Of a DNA stretch of 37,567 nucleotides, positions 1-8,380 are shown one piece after another. The stretch comes from Hyphomicrobiales bacterium (GTDB lineage Bacteria; Pseudomonadota; Alphaproteobacteria; Rhizobiales; Xanthobacteraceae). Position numbers and translations under genes: made by a program. The stretch covers positions 1-37,567 of the forward strand of contig JAGXQU010000008.1 of the NCBI GenBank assembly GCA_018335895.1. The letters are read 5' to 3'. Within the stretch, counting starts at the first letter, position 1. Every line of letters begins with the position of its first letter. Below the pieces are notes generated by a model, which saw only the letters and a list, made by a program, of their open reading frames with translations, was not told the origin of the DNA and ran no database searches.

Positions 1-828
1 GGTGTGGCCGACAGACAGGTGGCGCATGCCGTAGGAGCCGTCCTTCTGGAAGCCGAAGCATTCGGTGACGGTGCGCGTGAGCAGATCGGCCATCACGTAT
101 TTGTCGCGCGTCGCGACCTGCACGGTGCGCGCCTTGAAGGGCGTCAGCCAGTTCGTGTTGATATGCGCGAGCACGCCGTTCGCGGTGCGGAACTGAAGAA
201 GCGCGATATCCTCGCGCTCGGCGATCACGGAGGAAATCTGCGGCTGCACTTCCGCGATTTCGGATTCGGTGAACCAGCGGATGAGGTCGATGTCGTGCAC
301 GGCGAGATCGATCACCACGCCGACATCCGACATGCGCGGCGGGAACGGGCCGACCCGCGTGATGCCGATGGAAAGAATTTCTTCGCCCGCGAGCGCCTGC
401 TTCACCGCCTGCACCGCCGGATTGAACCGCTCGACATGACCGACCGCGAGGGTCACGCCGTTGCGGGCGGCGGCGGTCACGATCTCCCGGCCCTGCTCGA
501 CCGTGGTCGCGATCGGCTTCTCCACGAGAAGTGCGACACCCGCGTCGATCAGTTCGAGCGAGATCTTGTGATGAAGCGGCGTGGGCGCGGCGACGACGAC
601 CGCGTCGACCTTGCGCGCGATCAGGTCCTTGTGGTCGGAAAAGACTTCGGCGCCCTGGGCCTGGCCCGCCGCCTGCGCGGCTCGGCCGGCATCGGGATCG
701 GCAACGCCCACGAGTTCGATGCCCGGAAGTTCGGAAAGCACGCGCGCATGGTTGCGGCCCATGACACCGGCGCCGACGACGCCAATCCGCAGAATACGCT
801 CGCTCGCGCTCGATTTGCTGGACGCCAC
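1..828 (-). CDS. Gfo/Idh/MocA family NAD(P)-dependent oxidoreductase (3' end outside window)
   Basis: The minus strand is open from a GTG at 828 to the window edge, giving 276 residues of a usually 310-350 residue family; the C-terminus is missing. The Rossmann motif G-x-G-x-x-G lies at residues 19-24, the family's E-K-P at 103-105, and the D-x-x-x-H-D-x-D stretch with catalytic-type His178 at 174-181. A GAGGGG sequence stands six bases before the GTG, which decided the start. The 'GHVERFNPAV' and 'DVGVVIDLAVHDIDLI' stretches resemble UDP-N-acetylglucosamine 3-dehydrogenases such as GnnA, which make the diaminosugar of some rhizobial lipid A. The neighbouring LPS-core genes fit that role. The exact substrate is inference; other sugar-nucleotide or inositol dehydrogenases of the family remain possible. 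Confidence 0.85.
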   Translation of the reverse strand, partial: MASSKSSASERILRIGVVGAGVMGRNHARVLSELPGIELVGVADPDAGRAAQAAGQAQGAEVFSDHKDLIARKVDAVVVAAPTPLHHKISLELIDAGVALLVEKPIATTVEQGREIVTAAARNGVTLAVGHVERFNPAVQAVKQALAGEEILSIGITRVGPFPPRMSDVGVVIDLAVHDIDLIRWFTESEIAEVQPQISSVIAEREDIALLQFRTANGVLAHINTNWLTPFKARTVQVATRDKYVMADLLTRTVTECFGFQKDGSYGMRHLSVGHT

Positions 829-933
829 CGTAAACCCCTCAAAAGTCCCCTGACCGTGAGGCACGGATACCCCGCCCCTCCGGGGGCCGGAACCCCTGAA
901 GGCTCACAAATCGTGTCCTAGGATTACAGCGAC

Positions 934-1689
934 TTATTCAGCGGCAGTCTGCCGGATTTTTGCGCCGGGCAGGTCGAGACCCGCGGAAAGCGTGTCGTCC
1001 CGGAACGCTTTCACACCATCGAGCGCGAGATCGGCGGCAGTCTTGGTGCCGAGCGCTTTCAATTTCTTGAGGATATCGGCGGGCGCGGTGATGATGTGTG
1101 TGCCCATATCGTTCGCCTCGATCACGTTCCAGACCTCGCGGGTCGAGGCCCAGATCACTTCGACGTTCTTCGCCTGATTCGCGAGCTTCACCGCAAGCGA
1201 CACCGCGGGCTTGTAGTCGATGCCGAGATCGGCAAGCCGGCCAGCGAACACCGAGGTACAACCCGGCGCATTGCCCGCGAGCGCAGCGGTCGCGCGCTCG
1301 ACCTGCTCCACGGTGCAGAGCACGGTGACGTTGATTTTCACGCCGTCCTTCGAGAGCGTGTTGATCGCCTCATAAAGCGTCTCGCCGCGCGTATTGATGA
1401 CCGGCAGCTTCACATAGACGTTCTTGCCCCAGGTGGTGATGAGGCGCGCCTGCGCGATCATCTCCGGAATGTCGTCGGACAAGACTTCGAACGAGATGTG
1501 GCGGTCGGGCACGGCCGCGACCAGATCGCGCGCATAGGCCTCGTAGTCGGTTACCCCCGCCTTCTTGAGCAGCGACGGGTTCGTGGTGAAGCCCGCGACG
1601 TGCTTCTGCTTCGCCATCTCCACGATCTGCACCTTTTCGGCGCCGTCCGTGAACAGCTTGATCTTCAGCGACTCCAGCGTGCGGGTCAT
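934..1689 (-). CDS. Transaldolase family protein (small TalC/FSA-like type)
   Basis: This 251-residue protein has the single-barrel look of the short transaldolase/fructose-6-phosphate aldolase group. The N-terminal 'LFTDGAEKVQIVEMA...GFTTNPSLLKKAG' segment and 'VYVKLPV' are characteristic, and Lys94 in the latter is the expected Schiff-base lysine. 'VLCTVEQ' and 'ISVFAGRL'-like strands follow in order. Transaldolases move a dihydroxyacetone unit between sedoheptulose-7-phosphate and erythrose-4-phosphate in the pentose phosphate pathway. A GGATAGG-type ribosome site lies about ten bases before the ATG. It reads toward the sugar dehydrogenase, with a 105-base gap, and is divergent from the LPS glycosyltransferase gene. 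Since sedoheptulose-7-phosphate is the precursor of ADP-heptose, its place beside two heptosyltransferases may be meaningful, though this is inference. Confidence 0.88.
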   Translation of the reverse strand: MTRTLESLKIKLFTDGAEKVQIVEMAKQKHVAGFTTNPSLLKKAGVTDYEAYARDLVAAVPDRHISFEVLSDDIPEMIAQARLITTWGKNVYVKLPVINTRGETLYEAINTLSKDGVKINVTVLCTVEQVERATAALAGNAPGCTSVFAGRLADLGIDYKPAVSLAVKLANQAKNVEVIWASTREVWNVIEANDMGTHIITAPADILKKLKALGTKTAADLALDGVKAFRDDTLSAGLDLPGAKIRQTAAE

Positions 1690-1706
1690 GATCTTTGCCT
1701 ATCCTC

Positions 1707-1734
1707 GCGCCAATACTTGCGCCAATCCTTGCGC
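1707..1734. repeat. Short tandem repeat in divergent promoter region (12-bp unit)
   Basis: Two consecutive 12-bp units, GCGCCAATACTT and GCGCCAATCCTT, differ at one base and are followed by a third partial GCGC. They lie between the divergent transaldolase and mannosyltransferase genes, 18 to 45 bases upstream of the transaldolase start. Such helical-phase direct repeats can be regulator half-sites or simple slippage; nothing in the sequence decides between them. Confidence 0.5.
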
Positions 1735-1789
1735 TTCGTCCGAAATCAGGGCAATCGAACCCCTCCTCGAAGTCATACCAAATCCCGGC

Positions 1790-2866
1790 ATGCTTTCCAC
1801 CGACGATCTGAAGGCCCTCGAAGTCCTGCACCCCTGCCTGCACAAGCGCTATTCGGGGGTCACGACCACGATTCTGGCGGTCGCCCCGCAGATGGCGAAA
1901 ATCGCGAAAACCGCGCTCGTCGGCCTGCGCTGGACCGCGCCGGGGGTGCCGACCATTTCGCTAAAAGACGTGCGCAGCCTCGGTCGCTCGGTTCCGCCGA
2001 CAAAACCGTTCCGCATCTGGCATGCGCGCCGTAACGACGAGATGATCGTCGGGCTGCTGTTGAAAAAGTTTCTGGGCCTGAAGCTCGGCATGGTGTTCAC
2101 CTCGGCCGCGCAGCGCAAGCACAAGCGCTTCTCGCGCTGGCTGATGGGCAAGATGGACGCGATCATCTGCCCCTCGCCTGACGCTGCGAGCTTTCTCACC
2201 TTTCCTTCGACCGTGGTTTTTCATGGCGTCGATGCGGAGCGCTACCGCCCTTCAGAAAACCGCAGCGCCGAATGGGCGGCGACCGGTCTGCCCGGCAAAT
2301 ACGGCATCGGCGTCTTCGGCCGCATTCGCGCGCAGAAGGGCACCGATCTCTTTATCGAATCGATGTGCCGCCTGCTGCCGCGCTACCCGGATTTCACCGC
2401 GGTCGTGATCGGTCTCGCGACCCCGCAGGAAAAAGAGTGGGAAGCGGCGCTGAAAAAGAAAGTTGAAGACGCAGGCCTCGCAAAGCGCGTCGTGTTTCTG
2501 GGCGAGTTGCCGGAGAACGACGTGCCGGGCTGGTTCCGCAAGCTCACGGTCTTCGTCGGCCCGCAGCGTAACGAAGGCTTCGGCCTCACCACGCTGGAAG
2601 CCATGGCGAGCGAACTTGCCGTGGTCGCGACCAAGGCCGGTGCTGCGCGCCATCTCGTCGAGGAAGACGTCACCGGCCATCTCGTCGAGATCGGGGATGT
2701 GGACACGATGACCGCGCGGATCGAAAACCTGATTAAAGATCCGCAGCGCGCGGTTCAATTCGGCAAGGCCGGCCGCGCGCGGGTGCTGGAGAAATTCGCC
2801 ATCCAGCGCGAGGCGGAAGGCATATATAAAGTCTATAAGCGCGTCTGGAGCACGAAGAAAATCTGA
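1790..2866 (+). CDS. lpsB: LpsB-like LPS core mannosyltransferase (glycosyltransferase family 4, GT-B)
   Basis: The frame is open well upstream, but the ATG at 1790 gives 358 residues and an N-terminus ('HKRYSGVTTTI') matching rhizobial LpsB. The C-terminal half has the GT-B donor-binding domain: 'GVFGRIRAQKG', 'VVFLGELPENDVPGWF', and the E-x7-E motif with Glu262 and Glu270 in 'EGFGLTTLE'. LpsB enzymes transfer mannose from GDP-mannose to the LPS inner core on the cytoplasmic face of the inner membrane. No strong ribosome site precedes the ATG. The stop overlaps the next gene's ATG by one base, so the two are likely translated together. GDP-mannose can be made by the ManC enzyme later in the window. 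The sugar specificity is inferred from family resemblance. Confidence 0.88.
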   Translation: MLSTDDLKALEVLHPCLHKRYSGVTTTILAVAPQMAKIAKTALVGLRWTAPGVPTISLKDVRSLGRSVPPTKPFRIWHARRNDEMIVGLLLKKFLGLKLGMVFTSAAQRKHKRFSRWLMGKMDAIICPSPDAASFLTFPSTVVFHGVDAERYRPSENRSAEWAATGLPGKYGIGVFGRIRAQKGTDLFIESMCRLLPRYPDFTAVVIGLATPQEKEWEAALKKKVEDAGLAKRVVFLGELPENDVPGWFRKLTVFVGPQRNEGFGLTTLEAMASELAVVATKAGAARHLVEEDVTGHLVEIGDVDTMTARIENLIKDPQRAVQFGKAGRARVLEKFAIQREAEGIYKVYKRVWSTKKI

Positions 2867-3828
2867 TGCCTGAAATTCTCTTCATCAAGACGTCTTCGCT
2901 GGGCGACGTGATCCATCATATGCCGGCCGTTACCGACGCTCGGAAGCATTTCCCGAACGCCAAGATTTCGTGGATGGTCGAGGAAGCTTACGTGCCGCTC
3001 GCGAAGCTGCATCCGGGCGTCAACGACGTGATCCCGGTCGCGGTGCGCCGCTGGCGGAAGGCGATCCTGAAGCCCTCGACCTTCTCGAAAACATGGAATG
3101 AAGTCAGCCGCTTGCGCGCGAAGCTGAAACTCAAGCGCTTCGAAAAGATCATCGACACACAGGGTCTCGTGAAAACCGTCGTGCTCTCGAAATGGGCACG
3201 CGGCGAGCGGCACGGATATGACGCGAAGTCCATCCGCGAACCGTTCGCATCGCGCTTCTATCACGTGAAGCACACGGTGAGCCGCGAGTTGCATGCGGTC
3301 GACCGCAACCGGGCGCTCACCGCCGCCGCACTCGGATATAAAGTCGAAGGCGACACCGACTACGGCATCGACCGCAAGCGCATCGCGCCGGTGTCGGACG
3401 CGCCCTACGCACTTCTGTTCCACGCCACCGCGCAGGAAAGAAAAGAATGGCCGGAGGAGCGTTGGATCGAAGTCGGCAAGGCGTTAGAGGCCAAAGGCAT
3501 CACGCCGGTTCTGCCCTGGGGTAACGACCGTGAGCACGCACGCAGCCACCGCATCAAGAATGCGCTTAAGAATGCACGCGTACCGGCCAAACAGCCGCTC
3601 GGCGAGGTGGCGGGACTGATCGCCGGCGCGACTTTGGTCGTCGGCGTCGATACCGGCTTGCTGCATCTGGCGGCCGCACTCGAAGTGCCGCTGGTCGCGA
3701 TCTTCATCGCGACCAAGCCCGGTCTTTCCGGGCCCGTCAGCAGCGGCCCGATGACGACGCTCGGCACCGCGGGCGAAATGCCGACGGCAGCGGAAGCGAT
3801 TGCAGCGATCGAGAAGTTGCCGCGCTAG
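2866..3828 (+). CDS. waaC: Lipopolysaccharide heptosyltransferase I (GT9)
   Basis: This 320-residue protein begins 'ILFIKTSSLGDVIHHMPAV', the typical N-terminus of heptosyltransferase I, where the Asp of 'LGD' is the proposed catalytic base. The donor-site signature 'DTGLLHLAAAL' starts at Asp262. WaaC adds the first L-glycero-D-manno-heptose from ADP-heptose to Kdo2-lipid A. Its ATG shares one base with the upstream mannosyltransferase stop. Its TAG stop is interlocked with that of the convergent heptosyltransferase II gene in a CTAG tetranucleotide. It lies between two other LPS core transferases, which supports the call. Bradyrhizobial cores are often poor in heptose, so some acceptor or donor divergence is possible. 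Confidence 0.88.
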   Translation: MPEILFIKTSSLGDVIHHMPAVTDARKHFPNAKISWMVEEAYVPLAKLHPGVNDVIPVAVRRWRKAILKPSTFSKTWNEVSRLRAKLKLKRFEKIIDTQGLVKTVVLSKWARGERHGYDAKSIREPFASRFYHVKHTVSRELHAVDRNRALTAAALGYKVEGDTDYGIDRKRIAPVSDAPYALLFHATAQERKEWPEERWIEVGKALEAKGITPVLPWGNDREHARSHRIKNALKNARVPAKQPLGEVAGLIAGATLVVGVDTGLLHLAAALEVPLVAIFIATKPGLSGPVSSGPMTTLGTAGEMPTAAEAIAAIEKLPR

Positions 3829-4871
3829 ACCTTCGCGAACCCTGGCATCGTCATCGCCCGCTTCACCGACGCCACGACGCGCGAGGCCGGAATCTCTCGC
3901 ATGCAGTTGTGATGCTGGAGCGGACAGACATACTTCATGCAGAACTGGCAATCCAAGAGCGGCTCGTGCGTGATGATGTCCGCGACCGGATTGATCGGCG
4001 CCCACTTTGCGGGATCGGTCGGGCCGAACATGCCGATTGCGGGAACGCCGAGCGCGGCGGCGACATGCAGCAGGCCTGAATCGTTTGCGACCACCGCGCT
4101 CGCCTGCGAGAGTGCGATCACGCCGTCGGAGAGTTTCCCGCCCGTGAAATCGCGCACGCCGCTTCCCGCGTGATCGAGAATCTCTTTCGCGAACGGCTTT
4201 TCGTCAGGCCCGCCGATGACCCAGACCTCGACGCCGCTCTGCGCAATCTGTTTCGCCGCTTCCGCGTAATAGGCCACCGGCCAGCGCTTCGCCTCGCCGA
4301 CCGATCCCGGCGCGAGCGCAACCGCGCGCGTGCCCTTCACGACATTCATCCGGCCGCGCCATTCGTCCGCCTGCGCCTCGCTCACGACAAGCTGCGGCAG
4401 CGGCCAGGTTTCCGGTAGCGGCGCATTCTTCGGAAGCGCGAGCGCGCAGGACTGGTCGATCATGCGCGTGTGGTTCTTTTCGTCCCAGCGGATGTCGTTC
4501 AGAAGCAGAAAGCGCGCCTCGCCCAAGACTCCCGTGCGTTCCGGAATACCGGCGAGCCACGGCGCGAACGCCGCCTTCCACTTGCGCGACATAATGAGCG
4601 CCGAGCCGTAGCGCTCCTCGCGCAGCAGTTTCGCGAGCGCGAAGTTTTCGGCGAACGCCGCTTTCTTTCGCGGAATGTCGAAGGAGATCGCTTTTCGCAC
4701 GCCGGGCATGAAAGAAGTTAGCGGCGCGGTCAGCTTCGAGGCCAGCATGTCGATGGGCCGGCCCGGGAAGCGCTCATTGAGAACGCGGACCACCGAGTGG
4801 CAGCGCACGAAATCGCCGATCCAGACATAGGGCACGATCAGGATCGGCCGCTCATCGTTCTCTTTATTCAT
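3825..4871 (-). CDS. waaF: Lipopolysaccharide heptosyltransferase II-like (GT9)
   Basis: The 348-residue protein is a GT9 member: N-terminal 'ILIVPYVWIGDFVRCHSVVRVL', a nucleotide-sugar site 'NDSGLLHVAAALGVPAIGMFGPTDP', and the C-terminal cysteine cluster 'DCQFCMKYVCPLQHHNC' typical of WaaF. WaaF adds the second heptose from ADP-heptose to the inner core in the cytoplasm. Here the usual 'iGDavl' motif is 'IGDFVR', so the catalytic Asp is kept. The gene runs convergent with waaC and the two share a CTAG in which both stop codons lie. It is divergent from galE across 158 bases. WaaF is the best fit, but a transferase for another core sugar in the same family cannot be excluded. Confidence 0.87.
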   Translation of the reverse strand: MNKENDERPILIVPYVWIGDFVRCHSVVRVLNERFPGRPIDMLASKLTAPLTSFMPGVRKAISFDIPRKKAAFAENFALAKLLREERYGSALIMSRKWKAAFAPWLAGIPERTGVLGEARFLLLNDIRWDEKNHTRMIDQSCALALPKNAPLPETWPLPQLVVSEAQADEWRGRMNVVKGTRAVALAPGSVGEAKRWPVAYYAEAAKQIAQSGVEVWVIGGPDEKPFAKEILDHAGSGVRDFTGGKLSDGVIALSQASAVVANDSGLLHVAAALGVPAIGMFGPTDPAKWAPINPVADIITHEPLLDCQFCMKYVCPLQHHNCMREIPASRVVASVKRAMTMPGFAKV

Positions 4872-5029
4872 GACACTTCTTTGAAAAAACTACGGGCGCA
4901 GCGCAAGCCCTATGGTGAATCCTTCGTAAACCTTCCCGGATTCTCAGAAAATCAACCCTGTCGCTTAGGGGGCCTTCAACCCGCGACTGTTATCCGTCTG
5001 TCGCAGAAAAGAGGCAAAGCGGACGGCGA

Positions 5030-6022
5030 ATGGCAATTCTGGTCACAGGCGGCGCCGGCTACATCGGCAGCCATATGGTCCTCGCGCTTTGCGACGCGGG
5101 CGAGACCGTCGTCGTACTCGACGATCTTTCGACCGGCATCCGCGAGAACGTCGATCCGCGCGCCCGCTTCGTGCAAGGAGACGTCTCCGATCCGCTGATC
5201 GTCATGCGGCTGATCGCCGAACACCGCATCCGCGCGGTGGTGCATTTCGCAGCCAAGATCGTGGTGCCGGATTCGGTCGCCGATCCGCTCGACTATTATC
5301 TCGCGAACACCGTGAAAACGCGCGCGCTGCTCGCCGCGGTCACGAGCGCGCACGTTCCGCATTTCGTGTTTTCATCGACCGCAGCCGTCTACGGCAATGT
5401 CGGCCAGGAGCCGGTCAGCGAAGAAACGCCGGCCAGCCCCGTCTCGCCTTACGGCGCATCGAAGCTGATGTCCGAGTGGATGCTGCGCGACAGCGCCGCG
5501 GCCTACGGACTGAAATACGTGGCGCTTCGCTACTTCAACGTCGCCGGCGCCGACCCGAAAGGCCGCGCGGGGCAGTCCACGCCGCGCGCCACGCACCTCA
5601 TCAAGGTCGCCTGCGAAACTGCTACGGCTAAGCGCAAGAGCATGCAGGTTTTCGGCACGGACTATCCGACCGCGGACGGCACCTGCATCCGCGACTATAT
5701 TCACGTGAGCGATCTCGTGAGCGCCCACATGGACGCGCTGAACCATCTCAGGAACGGCGGCGGCAACCAGATCCTCAACTGCGGCTACGGCACGGGCTAT
5801 TCGGTGTTCGAAGTGATCGAGACCGTGAAACGGGTTTCGGGCGTCGACTTCCCGGTAGAACTCGCGCCTGCCCGCGCGGGCGATCCGGCGGCGATCGTGG
5901 CAAGCGCCGGAAAAATCCGGAGCACGCTCGGCTGGCAGCCGAAATACGACGATCTCGAAACCATCGTTCGCCACGCACTCGCCTGGGAGCGCAAGCAGCC
6001 CGCGAAATCTGCGGCGGCCTGA
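5030..6022 (+). CDS. galE: UDP-glucose 4-epimerase
   Basis: This 330-residue extended short-chain dehydrogenase interconverts UDP-glucose and UDP-galactose. The NAD motif G-x-x-G-x-x-G is at residues 7-13 and the catalytic Tyr141-x3-Lys145 pair in 'SPYGASK', with the active-site Ser/Thr in 'FSSTAAVYG'. The C-terminal 'DYPTADGTCIRDYIHVSDL' is a GalE hallmark. Length is normal. It opens a plus-strand run galE-ugd-galU-exporter-manC devoted to nucleotide sugars. The 158-base upstream gap must hold its promoter and that of the divergent waaF, but I see no convincing -35/-10 pair. Confidence in the function is high. Confidence 0.95.
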   Translation: MAILVTGGAGYIGSHMVLALCDAGETVVVLDDLSTGIRENVDPRARFVQGDVSDPLIVMRLIAEHRIRAVVHFAAKIVVPDSVADPLDYYLANTVKTRALLAAVTSAHVPHFVFSSTAAVYGNVGQEPVSEETPASPVSPYGASKLMSEWMLRDSAAAYGLKYVALRYFNVAGADPKGRAGQSTPRATHLIKVACETATAKRKSMQVFGTDYPTADGTCIRDYIHVSDLVSAHMDALNHLRNGGGNQILNCGYGTGYSVFEVIETVKRVSGVDFPVELAPARAGDPAAIVASAGKIRSTLGWQPKYDDLETIVRHALAWERKQPAKSAAA

Positions 6023-6097
6023 CGCTTTTTCAGCACAAACTTGCCGCGGACGACGCCCTCGTGGCACAAGCCTTCCGCAATAGCCGGGTAGGTTTCG

Positions 6098-7408
6098 ATG
6101 CACATCACGATGATCGGCGCGGGTTACGTGGGCCTCGTTTCGGGCGCCTGCTTCGCCGATTTCGGCCATAACGTCTGCTGCGTCGATACCGACGCCGCCA
6201 AGGTCGCGGCACTCCGCGACGGCAAGATTCCGATCTTCGAACCGGGCCTCGACGAGATCGTCGCACGCAACGCGAACGCGGGCCGCCTCTCTTTCACGAC
6301 GAAGATTGCGGAAGGTCTCGCACATGCCGAGGTCGTGTTCATTGCGGTCGGCACCCCCTCGCGGCGCGGCGACGGGCATGCCGACATTTCTTATGTGCTT
6401 GCCGCTGCCCGCGAGATCGCGAACGCGGCGACAAAGCCCCTCGTCGTCGTCACGAAATCGACCGTGCCGGTCGGCACCGGCGACGAGATCGAGAAGGTGA
6501 TCGCCGAAACAAAGCCGAAGGTGAAAATTTCGGTGGTCTCCAATCCGGAATTCCTGCGCGAGGGCGCTGCAATCGAGGATTTCAAGCGTCCCGACCGCAT
6601 CGTAATCGGCGCCGAAGACGAAGACGCGCGCAAGGTGATGGCCGCGGTCTATCGTCCGCTCAACCTCAATCAGGCGCCGCTTCTCTTTACCGGGCGCCGC
6701 ACGGCGGAGCTGACGAAATACGCTGCCAACGCGTTCCTCGCGACCAAGATCACGTTCATCAACGAGATGGCGGACCTCGCGGAGAAGGTCGGCGCGAACG
6801 TGCAGGAGATCGCGCGCGGTATCGGCCTCGACAACCGCATCGGCGCGAAGTTCCTGCATGCCGGTCCCGGCTATGGCGGGTCGTGCTTTCCGAAAGACAC
6901 GCTCGCGCTGATCAAGACCGCGAAGGATTTCGGCGCGCCGTCGCGCATTGTCGAGACCGTCGCGGACGTAAACGACAAGCGCAAAGCCGCGATGGCGGAG
7001 CGCATAATCGCCGCAGCCGGCGGCTCGCTCAAGGAAAAGACGGTCGCGGTGCTCGGTCTCACCTTCAAGCCGAATACCGACGACATGCGCGATGCGCCGT
7101 CGCTCGAAATCGTGCCCGCCCTGCAGAAGGCAGGCGCGAAAATCCAGGCGCACGATCCCGAGGGCATGGAAGCGGCGGCGAAACTCCTGCCGGATGTCGC
7201 ATTTTGCAGCGGCCCCTACGAGGCAGCGAAGGACGCTTCCGTCCTCGTGCTGATCACCGAATGGGATGTCTATCGCGCACTCGACCTCGACCGGCTCAAG
7301 GCTTCGCTTCTTTCTCCGTCCGTCGTCGATCTGCGCAACGTCTACGTGCCCGCCGAGATGGCGGCCAAGGGCTTCCGCTACGTGAGCATCGGCCGACCGC
7401 CGGTTTAA
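6098..7408 (+). CDS. ugd: UDP-glucose 6-dehydrogenase
   Basis: The 436-residue protein oxidises UDP-glucose to UDP-glucuronate with two NAD+. It shows the N-terminal Rossmann motif G-x-G-x-x-G at 7-12, 'KSTVPVGTGD' and 'NPEFLREG' in the first domain, the linker helix with 'ELTKYAANAFLATKITFINE', and the catalytic Cys263 in 'GGSCFPKD'. The C-terminal UDP-binding domain has 'LGLTFKPNTDDMRDAPS'. Length is typical. It follows galE after 75 bases, with GGTAGG before its ATG. UDP-glucuronate is a precursor of acidic exopolysaccharide and of galacturonate in rhizobial LPS cores. Confidence 0.96.
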   Translation: MHITMIGAGYVGLVSGACFADFGHNVCCVDTDAAKVAALRDGKIPIFEPGLDEIVARNANAGRLSFTTKIAEGLAHAEVVFIAVGTPSRRGDGHADISYVLAAAREIANAATKPLVVVTKSTVPVGTGDEIEKVIAETKPKVKISVVSNPEFLREGAAIEDFKRPDRIVIGAEDEDARKVMAAVYRPLNLNQAPLLFTGRRTAELTKYAANAFLATKITFINEMADLAEKVGANVQEIARGIGLDNRIGAKFLHAGPGYGGSCFPKDTLALIKTAKDFGAPSRIVETVADVNDKRKAAMAERIIAAAGGSLKEKTVAVLGLTFKPNTDDMRDAPSLEIVPALQKAGAKIQAHDPEGMEAAAKLLPDVAFCSGPYEAAKDASVLVLITEWDVYRALDLDRLKASLLSPSVVDLRNVYVPAEMAAKGFRYVSIGRPPV

Positions 7409-7426
7409 CGCTGGCCCGATCCGCGA

Positions 7427-7454
7427 TTTGCCATTCCCGCCGGGACGCGGCAAA
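7427..7454. other. Intergenic hairpin between ugd and galU
   Basis: The arms TTTGCC (7427-7432) and GGCAAA (7449-7454) enclose a second small stem CCC-GCC-GGG at 7436-7444. It is followed by an A-run rather than a T-run, so it is not a classical plus-strand terminator. It could be an mRNA-stability or processing element that adjusts galU relative to ugd. Only the inverted repeat itself is certain. Confidence 0.4.
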
Positions 7455-7495
7455 AGGCGGTGAATCCAGCGAATTTTGATGGTTTAAGCCCGAAA

Positions 7496-8380
7496 ATGCA
7501 GCGCATTCGCAAGGCCGTGTTTCCTGTTGCTGGCCTAGGCACCCGCTTTCTGCCAGCCACCAAGGCCATGCCGAAAGAAATGCTCACCGTGGTGGACCGC
7601 CCGGTGATCCAGCACGTCGTGGACGAGGCGCGCGCGGCCGGCATCGAGCACCTCATCTTCGTCACGGGGCGCGGCAAGGCCGTGATCGAGGACCATTTCG
7701 ACCGCGCCTATGAACTCGAAGCCACGCTGGCGGCACGCGGCAAGAAAGCCGAACTCGAAATTCTGAACGCAGCGCAGCCCGGCGCGGGAGAAACCAGTTT
7801 CACGCGCCAGCAGTCGCCGCTCGGTCTCGGTCACGCGGTCTGGTGCGCACGCGATCTCGTCGGCAACGAGCCCTTTGCCGTGCTCTTGCCGGACGTGCTC
7901 GTGCTCGCGAAGAAAAGCTGCCTCGCGCAGATGATCGACGCGCACAGGGAGACCGGAGAAAAAACGAACCTGATCGCGGTCGAGGAAGTCGCGCCCGACC
8001 AGACGCATCAATACGGCGTCGTCGGCATGGGCGCGCGCAAAGGCCCTGCCTTCGAAGTCACCTCGATGGTCGAGAAGCCTGCCAAAGGCACGGCACCGTC
8101 GAACAACATCGTCACCGGACGCTATATTCTCCAGCCGGAGATTTTCGAAGTGCTCGAGAAACAGGAACGCGGCGCAGGCGGCGAAATCCAGCTCACCGAC
8201 GCGATGGTCGCGCTTGCGAAGACGCAGAAGTTCTACGGCTTCAATTTCGAGGGCACGACCTACGACTGCGGCTCCAAGCTCGGCTTTCTCGCTGCAAACG
8301 TCGCCTTCGGCCTTGCGCGCGAAGACATCGCAGAAAGCTTCCGCTCCGAATTGAAACGCATTACGGCGGGCAGCAAGTGA
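7496..8380 (+). CDS. galU: UTP-glucose-1-phosphate uridylyltransferase
   Basis: This enzyme makes UDP-glucose from UTP and glucose-1-phosphate, feeding the galE and ugd products upstream. From the ATG at 7496 the protein has 294 residues and starts '[29 protein letters not shown]', a canonical GalU opening with the nucleotide-binding G-x-G-T-R at 13-17 and Lys23. 'MVEKPAKG' and '[10 protein letters not shown]' further on are also typical. An in-frame GTG at 7460 would add 12 residues unlike the family, and neither start has a strong ribosome site, so I chose the family-length form. Its stop overlaps the exporter's GTG by four bases (GTGA), implying translational coupling. Confidence 0.93.
   Translation: MQRIRKAVFPVAGLGTRFLPATKAMPKEMLTVVDRPVIQHVVDEARAAGIEHLIFVTGRGKAVIEDHFDRAYELEATLAARGKKAELEILNAAQPGAGETSFTRQQSPLGLGHAVWCARDLVGNEPFAVLLPDVLVLAKKSCLAQMIDAHRETGEKTNLIAVEEVAPDQTHQYGVVGMGARKGPAFEVTSMVEKPAKGTAPSNNIVTGRYILQPEIFEVLEKQERGAGGEIQLTDAMVALAKTQKFYGFNFEGTTYDCGSKLGFLAANVAFGLAREDIAESFRSELKRITAGSK

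Noticed and set aside
4-921. Long plus-strand open frame
   Set aside because: It is the antisense of the Gfo/Idh/MocA dehydrogenase. Its translation is Arg/His/Asp-rich and low in complexity, typical of antisense frames in high-GC DNA, whereas the minus strand shows clear motifs.
5372-7453. Minus-strand frame of 693 codons over galE and ugd
   Set aside because: Arg/Asp/Glu-rich antisense translation without domains; galE and ugd on the plus strand carry complete catalytic motifs.
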